Source: CAYSUS01 sp964434165 (lineage in GTDB: Bacteria; Planctomycetota; Planctomycetia; Pirellulales; Thermoguttaceae). Taken from it: 64,000 bases of DNA. Within the stretch, counting starts at the first letter, position 1; each line of letters starts with the position of its first letter. The notes below the pieces were generated by a model that was not told where the DNA came from, searched no databases, and worked only from the letters and a program-made list of their open reading frames with translations. The stretch lies in assembly GCA_964434165.1 (NCBI GenBank), contig CAYSUS010000036.1, positions 1 to 64,000 on the forward strand, given 5' to 3'. Positions 18,357-27,384 of the stretch are shown here, piece by piece. The position numbers and the translations under genes were made by a program.

Positions 18357-19214
18357 ATGTTCTTTGTCGTTAGCGCCGGCCGTAGCGGGAGCAAGACCAT
18401 CGCCGCCGCCTTGAACGGTCTGCCGGGCTGCAGGTGCGTGCACCACGCGAAGCCTGAACTCGTTTTCGAGTCCGCAGAGTTCTTCTGTGGAACTCATCCG
18501 CGCGAGCACATCGCGCAGACGCTTCGCGAGACACGCCCCGCGGGGAACGGCATGGAAGCGTATGGCGAAGCCAATCTCCAGTACACTCTGATAGTGCCGA
18601 TCTTGTGCGAGGTCTTTCCCGATTGCAAGTTCATTTGGATCATCCGCGACGGCCGTGATCAGGTCGCCTCCACCTTCTACCGAGGTTGGTATGATCCGGA
18701 CGTCGATCCGCAACGGAATCCGCGTTGGTCGAGGGCCCGACTGTGCGGCGACCGGACGGGCGATTTCACGCCTCGGGGTTGGGCGCGTTTGACGCCTTTT
18801 CAGAGATGCTCCTGGCAGTGGCGGAAGTTCAACCTCATTGCCGAGGATAGTCTTGCGAAGCTGCCGGAATCCCGGTGGCGTAAGGTCCGGCTCGATCAAC
18901 TCAAGTTGGCCCTGCCGGAGTTGGCCGAGTTCGTCGGCGCGAGCAGCCGGGACGGCCGTGTTGAGAAACTCAATACCGCTCGTCAACCCGTCGACTACTG
19001 GCAGAACTGGACCGGCGAACAACGCCAGCAATTCGAGGAGATCTGTGGCACGGAAATGGACCGCTGGTTCCCCGAGTGGCGCGACCCGGACGGAACGTGG
19101 AATGTCATCCCCCACGAGCAGCCCGACCATCCGGGCCAGATCACGCGGGCGTGGCGCCGCATCAAGCGCCTTCCTGGCGTCGCGCGGTTGGCGCGCCGAC
19201 TATGGGGGGTGTAG
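18357..19214 (+). CDS. Sulfotransferase-family protein
   Basis: The 285-residue product starts at the ATG 10 bases after the preceding stop. It opens with VVSAGRSGSKTIAAAL, the 5'-phosphosulfate binding loop of PAPS sulfotransferases. CKFIWIIRDGRDQVAST matches the 3'-phosphate binding segment, where Arg and Ser contact PAPS. It probably sulfates a sugar in the exported glycan. A longer open frame begins at 18063, but it overlaps the glycosyltransferase gene and lacks the sulfotransferase N-terminus. Its stop overlaps the next gene. A sulfated glycan would be notable, given the sulfatase at 1.3 kb. Confidence 0.82.
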   Translation: MFFVVSAGRSGSKTIAAALNGLPGCRCVHHAKPELVFESAEFFCGTHPREHIAQTLRETRPAGNGMEAYGEANLQYTLIVPILCEVFPDCKFIWIIRDGRDQVASTFYRGWYDPDVDPQRNPRWSRARLCGDRTGDFTPRGWARLTPFQRCSWQWRKFNLIAEDSLAKLPESRWRKVRLDQLKLALPELAEFVGASSRDGRVEKLNTARQPVDYWQNWTGEQRQQFEEICGTEMDRWFPEWRDPDGTWNVIPHEQPDHPGQITRAWRRIKRLPGVARLARRLWGV

Positions 19215-20626
19215 AGAAGGGCATGGTGATCGGCACGCGGGATGCCGAGCGATCTTGCTCGGCTGCTGCTGTGCTTCAAGGCGTCGGTTGCGACCCGCGC
19301 GTCGCGTACGCGACTACCGCGCTTCTTGGGGACGTCGCTACGTCGAACTCGTCATGTCCGGCTTGGCTGTCGTACGGCGAGGCGGAGGCCGGACAAATGC
19401 CCCGGCGCGTGCGGATCGTTCCCAGCGGCTTCTTCGACCGCGTGTACGGCCGGCCGGAATCGCTTCCGGCGCCGCCCCTAGAGGAGATCGAAGGCGTGCC
19501 GCTGCTGTTCGGCAAGCCGGTCGTGGAGCGAGTCCGAGACACCCTCGTCGTCCACGCCGATCTCGTCGCCTCCGCCTACTTCCTGCTGACGCGGTACGAG
19601 GAATGGATCCGCCCCGGCGTGCGTGACGAGCACGGCCGGTTTCCCGGCAAAGAGTCGCTCCCCTATCGGGCGGGCTTCCTCGACCGGCCCATCGTCGATG
19701 AGTACGGTGCCCTGCTGCGACGCTGGGCCCGGGAGATGGGGATCGACGCGCCCGAGCCGAAACGGAAGTTCTCGGTGCTTCTGACGCACGACGTGGACAG
19801 CCTGGGCCGGTGCCCCCGCTGGCATCAAGCAGCAGGGCCCCTCGTCCGAGCGATGCTGCTTCGGCAGCGCTGGAATTCGGCCGTTCGCGATGCCCTTGTC
19901 TCGGCCGGGCTGCGACGCCACGCGCACGACAATCTGGCTGACGTGCTCGCGATGGATCGAGAGCTTGTCGATCGAGCCCCGGATCGGGTTCGCCGGCTGT
20001 TCTTCTTTCCCGCAGGCGGGGAGGATTCTGCGGATCCCACCTGGTGTCGCCTCAGCGACCGCCGCGTGCGGCGGGCGATGATCGAGGTCTGCGAATCCGG
20101 GGCCGAGGTGGCCCTGCACGCCAGCTACGAAGCCGGAGTGCGCCCCCAACGGATTGCCGGAGAGAAACGGCGACTGGAGCAGGTTCTGGGCAGGCCCTTG
20201 AGCAAGAATCGCCACCACTTCCTGGCTTGGCGAGAGACGCGGGACGGGCGCCAGTTGCGCTCCGCAGGAATCACGTGGGACAGCACGCTCGGGTACGCGG
20301 ACGCCGTCGGGTTCCGCCTGGGCACGTGCCGTCCTGTCCCACTCTTCGATCCCGCTGCCCGGGAACTGCTGGACATCGAGGAGCATCCGCTCGTCGTCAT
20401 GGACAATACGCTCTCGGCGCCGAAGTACATGGGTCTTGGCGAGAAGGAAGCGTTCGATCGCGTGGCTCGACTGATGGAGGCGACTCGCCGACACGGAGGC
20501 GAGTTCGTCATGCTCTGGCACAATACGCGCCTTGCCCAAGACGGGGGCGGGTATCATCGGGGGCTCTATGCTCGCCTGCTCTCGCACCTGGCAGAACTCC
20601 TTACGCATTGCGGGGAGTCGACTTGA
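19202..20626 (+). CDS. Polysaccharide deacetylase-like protein with N-terminal DUF7033-type domain
   Basis: About 474 residues. The N-terminal ~150 residues (MPRRVRIVPSGFFDR, FLLTRYEEWIRPGV, FPGKESLPYRAGFLDRPIVDEY) match the domain that precedes the NodB-like fold in this family. The catalytic part has SVLLTHDVDSLGR, where the HDVD cluster is the metal and acid site, and ends with EFVMLWHNTRL, the final histidine strand. It likely removes N-acetyl groups from a polysaccharide or its precursor. The start ATG at 19202 overlaps the sulfotransferase stop by 13 bases; ATG 19223 is an alternative. Codon use is again strongly GC-rich, unlike the genes before it. Confidence 0.83.
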   Translation: MGGVEKGMVIGTRDAERSCSAAAVLQGVGCDPRVAYATTALLGDVATSNSSCPAWLSYGEAEAGQMPRRVRIVPSGFFDRVYGRPESLPAPPLEEIEGVPLLFGKPVVERVRDTLVVHADLVASAYFLLTRYEEWIRPGVRDEHGRFPGKESLPYRAGFLDRPIVDEYGALLRRWAREMGIDAPEPKRKFSVLLTHDVDSLGRCPRWHQAAGPLVRAMLLRQRWNSAVRDALVSAGLRRHAHDNLADVLAMDRELVDRAPDRVRRLFFFPAGGEDSADPTWCRLSDRRVRRAMIEVCESGAEVALHASYEAGVRPQRIAGEKRRLEQVLGRPLSKNRHHFLAWRETRDGRQLRSAGITWDSTLGYADAVGFRLGTCRPVPLFDPAARELLDIEEHPLVVMDNTLSAPKYMGLGEKEAFDRVARLMEATRRHGGEFVMLWHNTRLAQDGGGYHRGLYARLLSHLAELLTHCGEST

Positions 20627-20709
20627 GCGCCCGCGGCGGAGCGATTCACCACGCGTCGCAGCTCCACGCGCGTAGCGACTCCGGTTCGCCCCGGAAGCGC
20701 GGCATTAGA

Positions 20710-21831
20710 ATGCGGATCGCCTACATCTTTCCGGAAAACGTCGGCCGGGCGAGCGGCGTGCTCAAGAAGGTCCTGGGCCAGGTGCGGACCTGGCTGGCCA
20801 TTGGCCACGAGGTCAAGTTGTTCTGCGTTTCGCAGCGGGGAGAGGTCTGGAACGGCCTCCGCGCCGTGCCCGCGGAGGTCTTCTTCTTCGCAAGGCTATG
20901 GCATTTGTTCCGTGCCTACCGGGAAATGGCCCGTGCGGTGGCGGCGTGGCGGCCCGACGTACTCTATCTTCGCTACGGGCTTTACGCGCCGGCCCTGGGG
21001 CGCCTGGGACAGCGATACCCGCTGGTGCTGGAGATCAACAGCAACGACGTTGTGGAACGGCTCGAAGGGGCCCCGCTGTCCATCCGCGCTTACAGAAGGC
21101 TGACCCGCGGGTTCCTGCTGGAACGGGCGTGTGGACACGTGTTCGTTGCCGGGGGCGGCCTGCCGTCGCATCGCAGCTTCGCCCGATTCGCCAAGCCCCG
21201 TATGGTGCTGGGCAACGGGATTGGCCTGGCCGACTACCCGACGTTTCCCGCGCCTCGGAACGAGCACCCCCGACTTCTGTTCGTCGGTACGCCGCGCCAG
21301 GCGTGGCACGGTCTGGACAAGATGCTCCACCTGGCGCGCGCGTGCCCGGACTGGCCCTTTCAGCTTGTCGGGCCGACCGGCGAGGGGATGAGCACGGGCC
21401 TGCCTCCCAACGTGAGCGCGCTGGGATACCTGGATCGATCGGAGTACGAGGACTCGCTGCGCAGCACGGACGTCGCGCTGGGGACGCTCGCCCTGCATCG
21501 CAAACGGATGGACGAGGCCTCGCCGCTGAAGGTTCGGGAGTATCTCGCGTGCGGCCTGCCGACGATCATCGGCTACCGAGACACGGACTTTTCCGAGGAG
21601 CGTCCGTTCCTGCTGCAGCTTCCGAACACCGAGGACAACGTTGTTCGTCACCTTCCGGAGATCCGCGCGTTCGTCGATCGCGTGAAGGGGACGCGCGTGC
21701 CGCGCGAGGAGGTATCGCATCTGGATCTGGCGAACAAAGAACCGAAGCGTCTGGAGTTCCTGGCCGAGTTCGCCGGGGCCGGGGGTCGTCGAAGCGTTCG
21801 CCGCGAACGCGACTTGCGGAGCCCGGTCTAG
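20710..21831 (+). CDS. GT4-like glycosyltransferase
   Basis: The 373-residue protein starts at an ATG inside a longer open frame; MRIAYIFPENVGRASGVLKKVLGQV is the typical N-terminal strand and helix of GT-B enzymes. LLFVGTPRQAWHGLDKMLHLA begins the second Rossmann half, and ASPLKVREYLACGLPTIIGY is the nucleotide-sugar binding helix of GT4-like proteins. The donor and acceptor are unknown. The upstream 83 bases contain no gene. The following gene begins with GTG two bases after this stop, so they are probably co-translated. Confidence 0.82.
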   Translation: MRIAYIFPENVGRASGVLKKVLGQVRTWLAIGHEVKLFCVSQRGEVWNGLRAVPAEVFFFARLWHLFRAYREMARAVAAWRPDVLYLRYGLYAPALGRLGQRYPLVLEINSNDVVERLEGAPLSIRAYRRLTRGFLLERACGHVFVAGGGLPSHRSFARFAKPRMVLGNGIGLADYPTFPAPRNEHPRLLFVGTPRQAWHGLDKMLHLARACPDWPFQLVGPTGEGMSTGLPPNVSALGYLDRSEYEDSLRSTDVALGTLALHRKRMDEASPLKVREYLACGLPTIIGYRDTDFSEERPFLLQLPNTEDNVVRHLPEIRAFVDRVKGTRVPREEVSHLDLANKEPKRLEFLAEFAGAGGRRSVRRERDLRSPV

Positions 21832-21833
21832 CG

Positions 21834-23564
21834 GTGCGAGGTCAGTTCGTCGGACTCGCCGCGCGTTCGGAGGAGGCGATGGCGCCGGACCGCGTGCCGG
21901 AGCCGCTAGTCGACCTGCCGGCGGAAGGGGTTCTCCGCGCGGAGAGCGGACTCTGTCAGCGGGGCGCGCCGTTGAAGTTCCAGCAGGACAAGGTGTTCGC
22001 CGAAGACGACGACGCTTTGATGTGTGTGGACTCGCTTCTGCTCAATGCGAAGGAACTGCGCGCGCGGCACTCGGTCGACGACAACTTCGCATTATGGAGA
22101 ACCGTGCTGATCCCCAAGGGCGGGGAGTGTCTCGGTTCGCTCCGCGGGAGCTTCGCCGGCGTCGTGTTCGACAAGCGCGCCGGGACGTGGCTTCTCTTCA
22201 CGGACCATCTGGGTACCAAGCAGCTCTTCTACCACTGGGATGAGGCGAAGGGGCTCCTGCTGTTCGCGTCCGATCTTGGCCTACTCGTCCGCGCCATGCG
22301 GCGGTGCGGCTACACGCCGTCGCTGAGCGAGACCGGTGCGTATCAGTTGCTGCATTACGGCTACATGCTGGGCGACCACACGCTGGTCGAGGGAGTGCAT
22401 CGGCTCGCGCCGGGAAGCATACTCACCTTCGACGGCGCGGAAGTGGGCATCCGGCAGTACTTCCGGCTGGATAACACGCCGGATCGCGGCCTGTCGGAAG
22501 CGGATTGCGTCCAACGGCTGCACGAGTTGTTCTCCCTCGCGATCAAGCAGGAGTACGACAAGGACCGCGAGTGCGGGTATCGTCACGTCGCCACGCTGAG
22601 CGGCGGGCTTGACTCCCGCATGAACGTCTTCTACGCCAAGAGCCTGGGGTACGAGGACGTGGTGGCCGTGACGTTTTCGCAGAGCGGCTACCACGATGAG
22701 CGGATCGCGCGCCGAATCGCTCGCGATCTGCAGCTTCCGTTTCTCTTTCATAGCTTGGACCGCGGCGACTACCTGCGTGACGTCGAATCGCCCGTGGCGG
22801 CGAATGGCGGCCTGGTGACTTATGCCGGTTCAGCGCACATGCTGTCGATGCTTCGTCTGCTCAATTGGCGAGACCTGGGTCTGCTGCACTCCGGGATGCT
22901 CGGCGACGCCATCATGGGGACGTATCTCCGAGGTCCGAGGCAGGAGACGCCGAGAGAGCTATCGAGCGTCTATTCGCCTTTGCTGGCGGACCGGGTCCGG
23001 GACACCGCCCATCGCATCGCCGGGGAGTATGCGAACAACGAGCTGTTCAGGTTCTACAGCCGCGGTGTCAACTCCATTCTCAACGGGTATTGGACTGCGC
23101 AGCGATTCACCGAGATTGCGTCGCCGTTTCTTCATGTGGACGTGCTTGCGTTCGTGATGACTGTCCCGCCAGAGATGAGATACCGGGGACTGCTCTACAG
23201 GAAGTGGATGGCAGCGCATCGTCGCGACGCGATGCGGTACGTCCACGAGCGAACCGGGTGCAGGCCCGACACCCCGCGTCCACTCGAGCGCATATTGGCC
23301 CGTCTTCGGACCGTGCGTAGTGTCCTCGGCCAGGTTTCGGGGTTGTCGCCGCAGTACTCGATGAATCCTTTCGACTTCTGGTTCAAGACGAATCCCAGGT
23401 TGCGCGAAGCGCTGAATGGTTGGTTCGATAGCCATGTGTCGCTGCTTCGTGGACGCTCGCAACTAGTGCAAGACTGCCAGGCACGGTTCGAGCAGGGCAG
23501 TGTACGTGAGAAGCAGCTATCTGTGACGTTGTTGGCGGCCATGAAGGCACACCAACTGAATTGA
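21834..23564 (+). CDS. Asparagine-synthase-like amidotransferase, glutaminase cysteine apparently lost
   Basis: The 576-residue protein, read from GTG at 21834, has the two-part AsnB layout. The N-terminal part includes GSLRGSFAGVVFDKRAGTWLLFTDHLGTKQLFY, typical of the class II glutaminase fold. The synthetase part has the PPi-loop LSGGLDSR (~residues 255-262), AVTFSQSGYHDERIARRIA and LHSGMLGDAIMG. In active glutaminases Cys follows the initiator Met; here the start reads V-R-G-Q-F, so ammonia release from glutamine is doubtful. In polysaccharide loci such proteins may amidate uronic acids or form other amides; that role is inference. The frame is open far upstream, but that part overlaps the glycosyltransferase. 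Confidence 0.83.
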   Translation: MRGQFVGLAARSEEAMAPDRVPEPLVDLPAEGVLRAESGLCQRGAPLKFQQDKVFAEDDDALMCVDSLLLNAKELRARHSVDDNFALWRTVLIPKGGECLGSLRGSFAGVVFDKRAGTWLLFTDHLGTKQLFYHWDEAKGLLLFASDLGLLVRAMRRCGYTPSLSETGAYQLLHYGYMLGDHTLVEGVHRLAPGSILTFDGAEVGIRQYFRLDNTPDRGLSEADCVQRLHELFSLAIKQEYDKDRECGYRHVATLSGGLDSRMNVFYAKSLGYEDVVAVTFSQSGYHDERIARRIARDLQLPFLFHSLDRGDYLRDVESPVAANGGLVTYAGSAHMLSMLRLLNWRDLGLLHSGMLGDAIMGTYLRGPRQETPRELSSVYSPLLADRVRDTAHRIAGEYANNELFRFYSRGVNSILNGYWTAQRFTEIASPFLHVDVLAFVMTVPPEMRYRGLLYRKWMAAHRRDAMRYVHERTGCRPDTPRPLERILARLRTVRSVLGQVSGLSPQYSMNPFDFWFKTNPRLREALNGWFDSHVSLLRGRSQLVQDCQARFEQGSVREKQLSVTLLAAMKAHQLN

Positions 23565-23640
23565 GATCCGATGCATCATAAGGCCGCGCGTCTGCGAGGC
23601 GCTGGACTCTGGCAGAGGATACGTTAGAGGGGCGTTGCGC

Positions 23641-24936
23641 GTGCGCACCGTCGTTGTGTTCTGCTTTCGCTATCCACTCGGTCTTGGCGAGGAGTTCCTC
23701 GGGGTCGAGAGCGATTATCTGCGAGAACGGTTCGATCGCGTTGTCTTGGTTCCGCAGGTGCGCCGAGGACCGCAGCGAGCGCTGCCCGGCGGTGTCGAAT
23801 GCGACGATTCGATTGCCAGGCAGACGGCGAGCTTGCTGCGAAGGTGTCTGAGGTATCCGCGAAGGGTGTGTACCGCCGCGGCCCTGCGGGAGCTCGTTTG
23901 CAGGAAGGGGCCACGCCGTATTGCCGATGTAGGCCGTCTCGCGGTCTTCCTGGATCGTGCTCGACTGGTCGAGGAGTGGCTCACGAAGCAGATGCAGCAA
24001 GGGCGATTCGACCCTGGCCGGACGGTGTTCTACTCCTATTGGCTGCTTGGCGCGGCCTACGCAGTCGTTCGAATGAAGCGCAGGACTCCCGGCCTGCGGA
24101 TTGTGGCCCGCGCGCACAGCGGGGACCTCTATCGCGAGGGCTACTATCCGGCGCAAGAGGAGCTATTGTCCGGGCTGGATTTCGTCTTCCCCATCTCCGA
24201 GTACGCTAGGGATGCGGTCGCACGGCGATGTGCAGCCTTGCGGAACCCACCGCAGGTCGCGCGGCTCGGGTCGCGTCGTCCGAAGAGTCTGGCTCGTCGG
24301 TCGGAAAACGGTACGCTGAATCTGTTGTCGTGCTCCAACATCGCGGAAGTCAAACGGCTGGACGTACTGATCGAATCGCTCTCTGAGCTGGCGCGCCTGA
24401 AGCCGGAGACGCGGGTCCGCTGGACTCATCTGGGTGGCGGCCCGCTGGACGGACGCATGCGAGCACTCGCTCAGAGGATGCTCGCAGGCACTTGTGTCTC
24501 GTGGGAGTTCCGCGGCCGGCTTACCAACCCGCAGGTGTTCGAGTACTACGCCACGGAGCCGGTCGACTTTCTACTGAACACGAGTTGCTCGGAAGGCGTG
24601 CCGGTTTCCATGATGGAGGCGCAAAGCCACGGCGTGCCGATTGTCGCAATGGATGTCGGCGCCGTGCGGGAGATTGTCTCGGGCGAGTCCGGCGTCCTGC
24701 TGCCCGGCACGTCGAGCCCTCGCCGGATCGCGGAGGCGGTCCTCGGCGCTGCCTCCGACGCGGACCGATTGAGGCGCTGGCGCCGGGCAGCACGGCGCAA
24801 TTGGGAAGAGCGGTTTGACGCGGAGAACAACTACCGAGCCTTCGCCTCCAGGCTTTCCGACTTGCTTCCCCCGGCATGCGAACGACCGGCGTCGCCGGAT
24901 GCCGGGTGCGCACCCGGCACCGCCGACGGTGTGTGA
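23641..24936 (+). CDS. GT4-family glycosyltransferase
   Basis: A protein of about 431 residues starting VRTVVVFCFRYPLGLGEEFL. GRTVFYSYWLLGAAYAVVRMKRR and RAHSGDLYREGYYP are in the acceptor half; NLLSCSNIAEVKRLDVLIESLSELA and EGVPVSMMEAQSHGVPIVAMDVGAVREIV (the E-x7-E motif) are in the donor half. It resembles colanic-acid type WcaL/AmsK-like transferases. GTG 23641 was chosen because AGAGGGG lies 9 bases upstream; TTG 23635 is the alternative. The coding end runs through an 18-bp perfect palindrome at 24901. The third-base composition is mixed. Confidence 0.82.
   Translation: MRTVVVFCFRYPLGLGEEFLGVESDYLRERFDRVVLVPQVRRGPQRALPGGVECDDSIARQTASLLRRCLRYPRRVCTAAALRELVCRKGPRRIADVGRLAVFLDRARLVEEWLTKQMQQGRFDPGRTVFYSYWLLGAAYAVVRMKRRTPGLRIVARAHSGDLYREGYYPAQEELLSGLDFVFPISEYARDAVARRCAALRNPPQVARLGSRRPKSLARRSENGTLNLLSCSNIAEVKRLDVLIESLSELARLKPETRVRWTHLGGGPLDGRMRALAQRMLAGTCVSWEFRGRLTNPQVFEYYATEPVDFLLNTSCSEGVPVSMMEAQSHGVPIVAMDVGAVREIVSGESGVLLPGTSSPRRIAEAVLGAASDADRLRRWRRAARRNWEERFDAENNYRAFASRLSDLLPPACERPASPDAGCAPGTADGV
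24901..24918. repeat. Perfect 18-bp palindrome at the end of a glycosyltransferase gene
   Basis: GCCGGGTGCGCACCCGGC is a perfect inverted repeat with 9-bp arms, located 18 bases before the stop codon. It could fold in the mRNA end as an attenuating hairpin, act as a REP-like element or be a protein-binding site. No U-run follows, so it is not a classical intrinsic terminator. Confidence 0.5.
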
Positions 24937-25092
24937 GCATGGTTCCGGAGAGCGTGCCGGCGGTTGTGACGGACGCGCAGGGAAAGGTTCGATGGGCAGC
25001 CGCACGTGCGTGTCTCAGTGCCGAGTGGGCGAGTCCCTCGGCCGCGCGGGGAGGCGTTCGGGCGGGACTGTCCGAATAGGCATCCGAGAGCC

Positions 25093-26079
25093 ATGAGCAA
25101 GGTATTCATCCACTGCGGGGCCCACAAGACGGGTAGCAGTCTTTTGCAGCGAGGGCTGGAACGGCACCGAGACGATCTTCTCGAGCGAGGTGTCGTGTAC
25201 GTCAAGCGCGCGGATGCCTCGCACTTGGCCCTCCTTCTCAATGACCCGAAGGTATCCAGACGGGACAAGTTGTCCACGGTATCCAGCGTCGTCGGAGGCG
25301 TGCGAGCGAGTTATCCCGAGAAGTCAGTTCTCATATCGCACGAAACGATCTTCTCAAGCGCGTTCTGCATGAATCGGCCCCTGGAGAAGCGTTTCTATGC
25401 GGATTTCGAGAAGAACCTTGAGATCGTCTTGGATGCGGTCGGCTCCTCTGAGGCTCACTTGTTAATGTGCATCAGACGCCAAGATACGTTTCTTGAATCC
25501 AGTTACCTTGAAGGTTTCCAAGTCGGTTATTACCGCTGCAGCTTCTCGGAGTTCTTGGAACGTATAGGCCTTTCGAGCGTCTCCTGGTGGCATCTGGCCG
25601 AGACGATGACAAGACACTTGCCGAGAGATCGGATCTCTGTCATGCCGTTCGAGATCATAAGAAATGGAAGTCGAGAGTACCTTCGCTCTTTCCTGACGTG
25701 GGTGTGCGATCCTGAAGGAATGGCCCTGGAGAGGATCGAAGGGGAAAGGAGGAGCCTATCCGGATTTGGCTATCGAGTAGCCCGGTTGCTGGACAAGACA
25801 ATGCCTGTCGGGACAGCGACAGGAAGGGGGTTGCGTTACACACTGATCGCTTGCCTCCAAAGAGCGATGTCGAATCGCTTTTTCAACAGGGCTCAATTCT
25901 GGAGTCCCCAAGAGCGGCAAGCTGTTCTGAACTGCCACGCGGAAGGGAACGCCAGGCTCTTTGCGAGTTTCCTGCCGGATTGGCCCGCGCGATTCTACTG
26001 TCGTCTCGATGATCGCTCGACCGAAACCGACGTCGCGCAGGGAGCATCTGCCGCGGAAGTCAGGCAAACCGCCGTGTAG
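25093..26079 (+). CDS. Sulfotransferase-like P-loop protein
   Basis: The 328-residue product begins MSKVFIHCGAHKTGSSLLQ, with the HKTGSS loop corresponding to the PAPS 5'-phosphosulfate site. LLMCIRRQDTFLESSYLEGF fits the 3'-phosphate segment with Arg and Ser, although less canonical than in the protein at 18357. KSVLISHETIFSSAF is typical of bacterial sulfotransferase-like proteins in glycan loci. The codon use is visibly more A/T-ending than in the surrounding genome, suggesting transfer. Nothing but a 156-base spacer precedes it. Function as a carbohydrate sulfotransferase is likely but unproven. Confidence 0.72.
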   Translation: MSKVFIHCGAHKTGSSLLQRGLERHRDDLLERGVVYVKRADASHLALLLNDPKVSRRDKLSTVSSVVGGVRASYPEKSVLISHETIFSSAFCMNRPLEKRFYADFEKNLEIVLDAVGSSEAHLLMCIRRQDTFLESSYLEGFQVGYYRCSFSEFLERIGLSSVSWWHLAETMTRHLPRDRISVMPFEIIRNGSREYLRSFLTWVCDPEGMALERIEGERRSLSGFGYRVARLLDKTMPVGTATGRGLRYTLIACLQRAMSNRFFNRAQFWSPQERQAVLNCHAEGNARLFASFLPDWPARFYCRLDDRSTETDVAQGASAAEVRQTAV

Positions 26080-26126
26080 ATCGGCGAATGCAGAACGATG
26101 CTGGGTGCGTCAGCGGAGAGGCAGAC

Positions 26127-27335
26127 ATGGTGACCCGAAAGGCGATTTGGGCGACTAGCCCGCATTGGCTCGCGCCGCTTCGAGTCAGCGCGCATCATTA
26201 CGCACGGCTACTGGCCGAGCAGGACTGGGATGTTGCATTCTTGTCTTGTCCCGTCTCGCCGATCCACTTGGCATGGGCGCTCTCGCACGAGACCCGGATT
26301 CGGTTTCGGAGTTGGCTTCAAGGAGGTGAGTCCGACTTGCATGGTCGCTTGTTGTGCTACTCGCCTTTCACCTTCCTCCCGCCGGCCAATGCGCCGGTTT
26401 TACGATCGCGCGGAGTGCTGCGGATGTGGCATCGCGCAACGGTCCCCGGCGTGCTTCCTTTTCTGAGGGCTCGAGGCTTTGGCCGGATCGATCTCCTTGT
26501 CCTTGACTCCGTCCGGTACCACTTCCTGCTCGATGAAATTGACCATCGTCGGAGCGTGATGAGAATTACAGACAACATCGCTGGCTTCGACTGGGCCACC
26601 CCAGCGTTTCTCGAAATGGAGGAACGGCTGATTCGGGCGGTCGATTGTGTCTGCTACACTGCGACGGCGATGGAGGAGAGGATCGCCCGACTCGCGCCGA
26701 AAGCGATGGTTCATCTCCCGAACGGAGTTGACGTCTCGCACTTTATAAGGTCGGGGGACGCAATACCGACGGAGTACGAGGGCATTCCTCGACCGCGTGC
26801 AGTCTATGTTGGAGCCATTGCGCCGTGGTTTGATGTTGAGCTGGTCGCCCGATGTGCTCGGCGGCTTCCCGACACGTCATTCGTCCTGATCGGACCGGTG
26901 ACCACGGATCTCGGCCTGCTCCGCTCTTGTCCGAATGTCTTCATACTCGGGCGACGATCTTACGCGAGTGTTCCAGCTTACATGCGACATGCCGATGTCG
27001 GATTGATCCCGTTTCGCGTAAACAACTTGGTTCACTCCGTGAATCCGGTGAAGCTTTGGGAGTACTTCGCTTGCGGGTTACCCGTGGTTGCCGCGCGCTG
27101 GACGGAGATGGAGAGCCTCGCTACTCCGGCGGTCTTGTGCGACAACGCGGACGAATTCGTGGCGGCCGTCCAAAAGTCAGCAACCGTTCCTGTTGATCGC
27201 GCGACTCTGGCGGCTTTGGCGCGGGAGGCCGACTGGGCCGCGCGATTCGAGGTGTTAGCTGAGGTGGCGGGACTAGGGCTCGGCAACCGACCGCCCCCAT
27301 CCCCAACCGTCTCGGAGCGATCGGGGATACGCTGA
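26127..27335 (+). CDS. Glycosyltransferase (GT4-like, GT-B fold)
   Basis: About 402 residues. The ATG at 26127 follows GGAGAGG with a 5-base gap and begins MVTRKAIWATSPHWLAPLRVSAHHYARLL; the frame is open to 26088 but that would lack a ribosome site. AVDCVCYTATAMEERIARLAPKAMVHLPNGVDVSHF is the classic hinge of GT4 enzymes. PRAVYVGAIAPWFDVELVARCARRLPDTSFVLIGPV opens the donor domain, and VNPVKLWEYFACGLPVVAARW is the nucleotide-sugar binding helix. It lies in the low-GC3 portion of the locus, between a sulfotransferase-like gene and wecB. Confidence 0.82.
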   Translation: MVTRKAIWATSPHWLAPLRVSAHHYARLLAEQDWDVAFLSCPVSPIHLAWALSHETRIRFRSWLQGGESDLHGRLLCYSPFTFLPPANAPVLRSRGVLRMWHRATVPGVLPFLRARGFGRIDLLVLDSVRYHFLLDEIDHRRSVMRITDNIAGFDWATPAFLEMEERLIRAVDCVCYTATAMEERIARLAPKAMVHLPNGVDVSHFIRSGDAIPTEYEGIPRPRAVYVGAIAPWFDVELVARCARRLPDTSFVLIGPVTTDLGLLRSCPNVFILGRRSYASVPAYMRHADVGLIPFRVNNLVHSVNPVKLWEYFACGLPVVAARWTEMESLATPAVLCDNADEFVAAVQKSATVPVDRATLAALAREADWAARFEVLAEVAGLGLGNRPPPSPTVSERSGIR

Positions 27336-27384
27336 ACGCATTTCGTGGGCATGCACGTTAGCCACGCGAACCAGGATACCTGAC

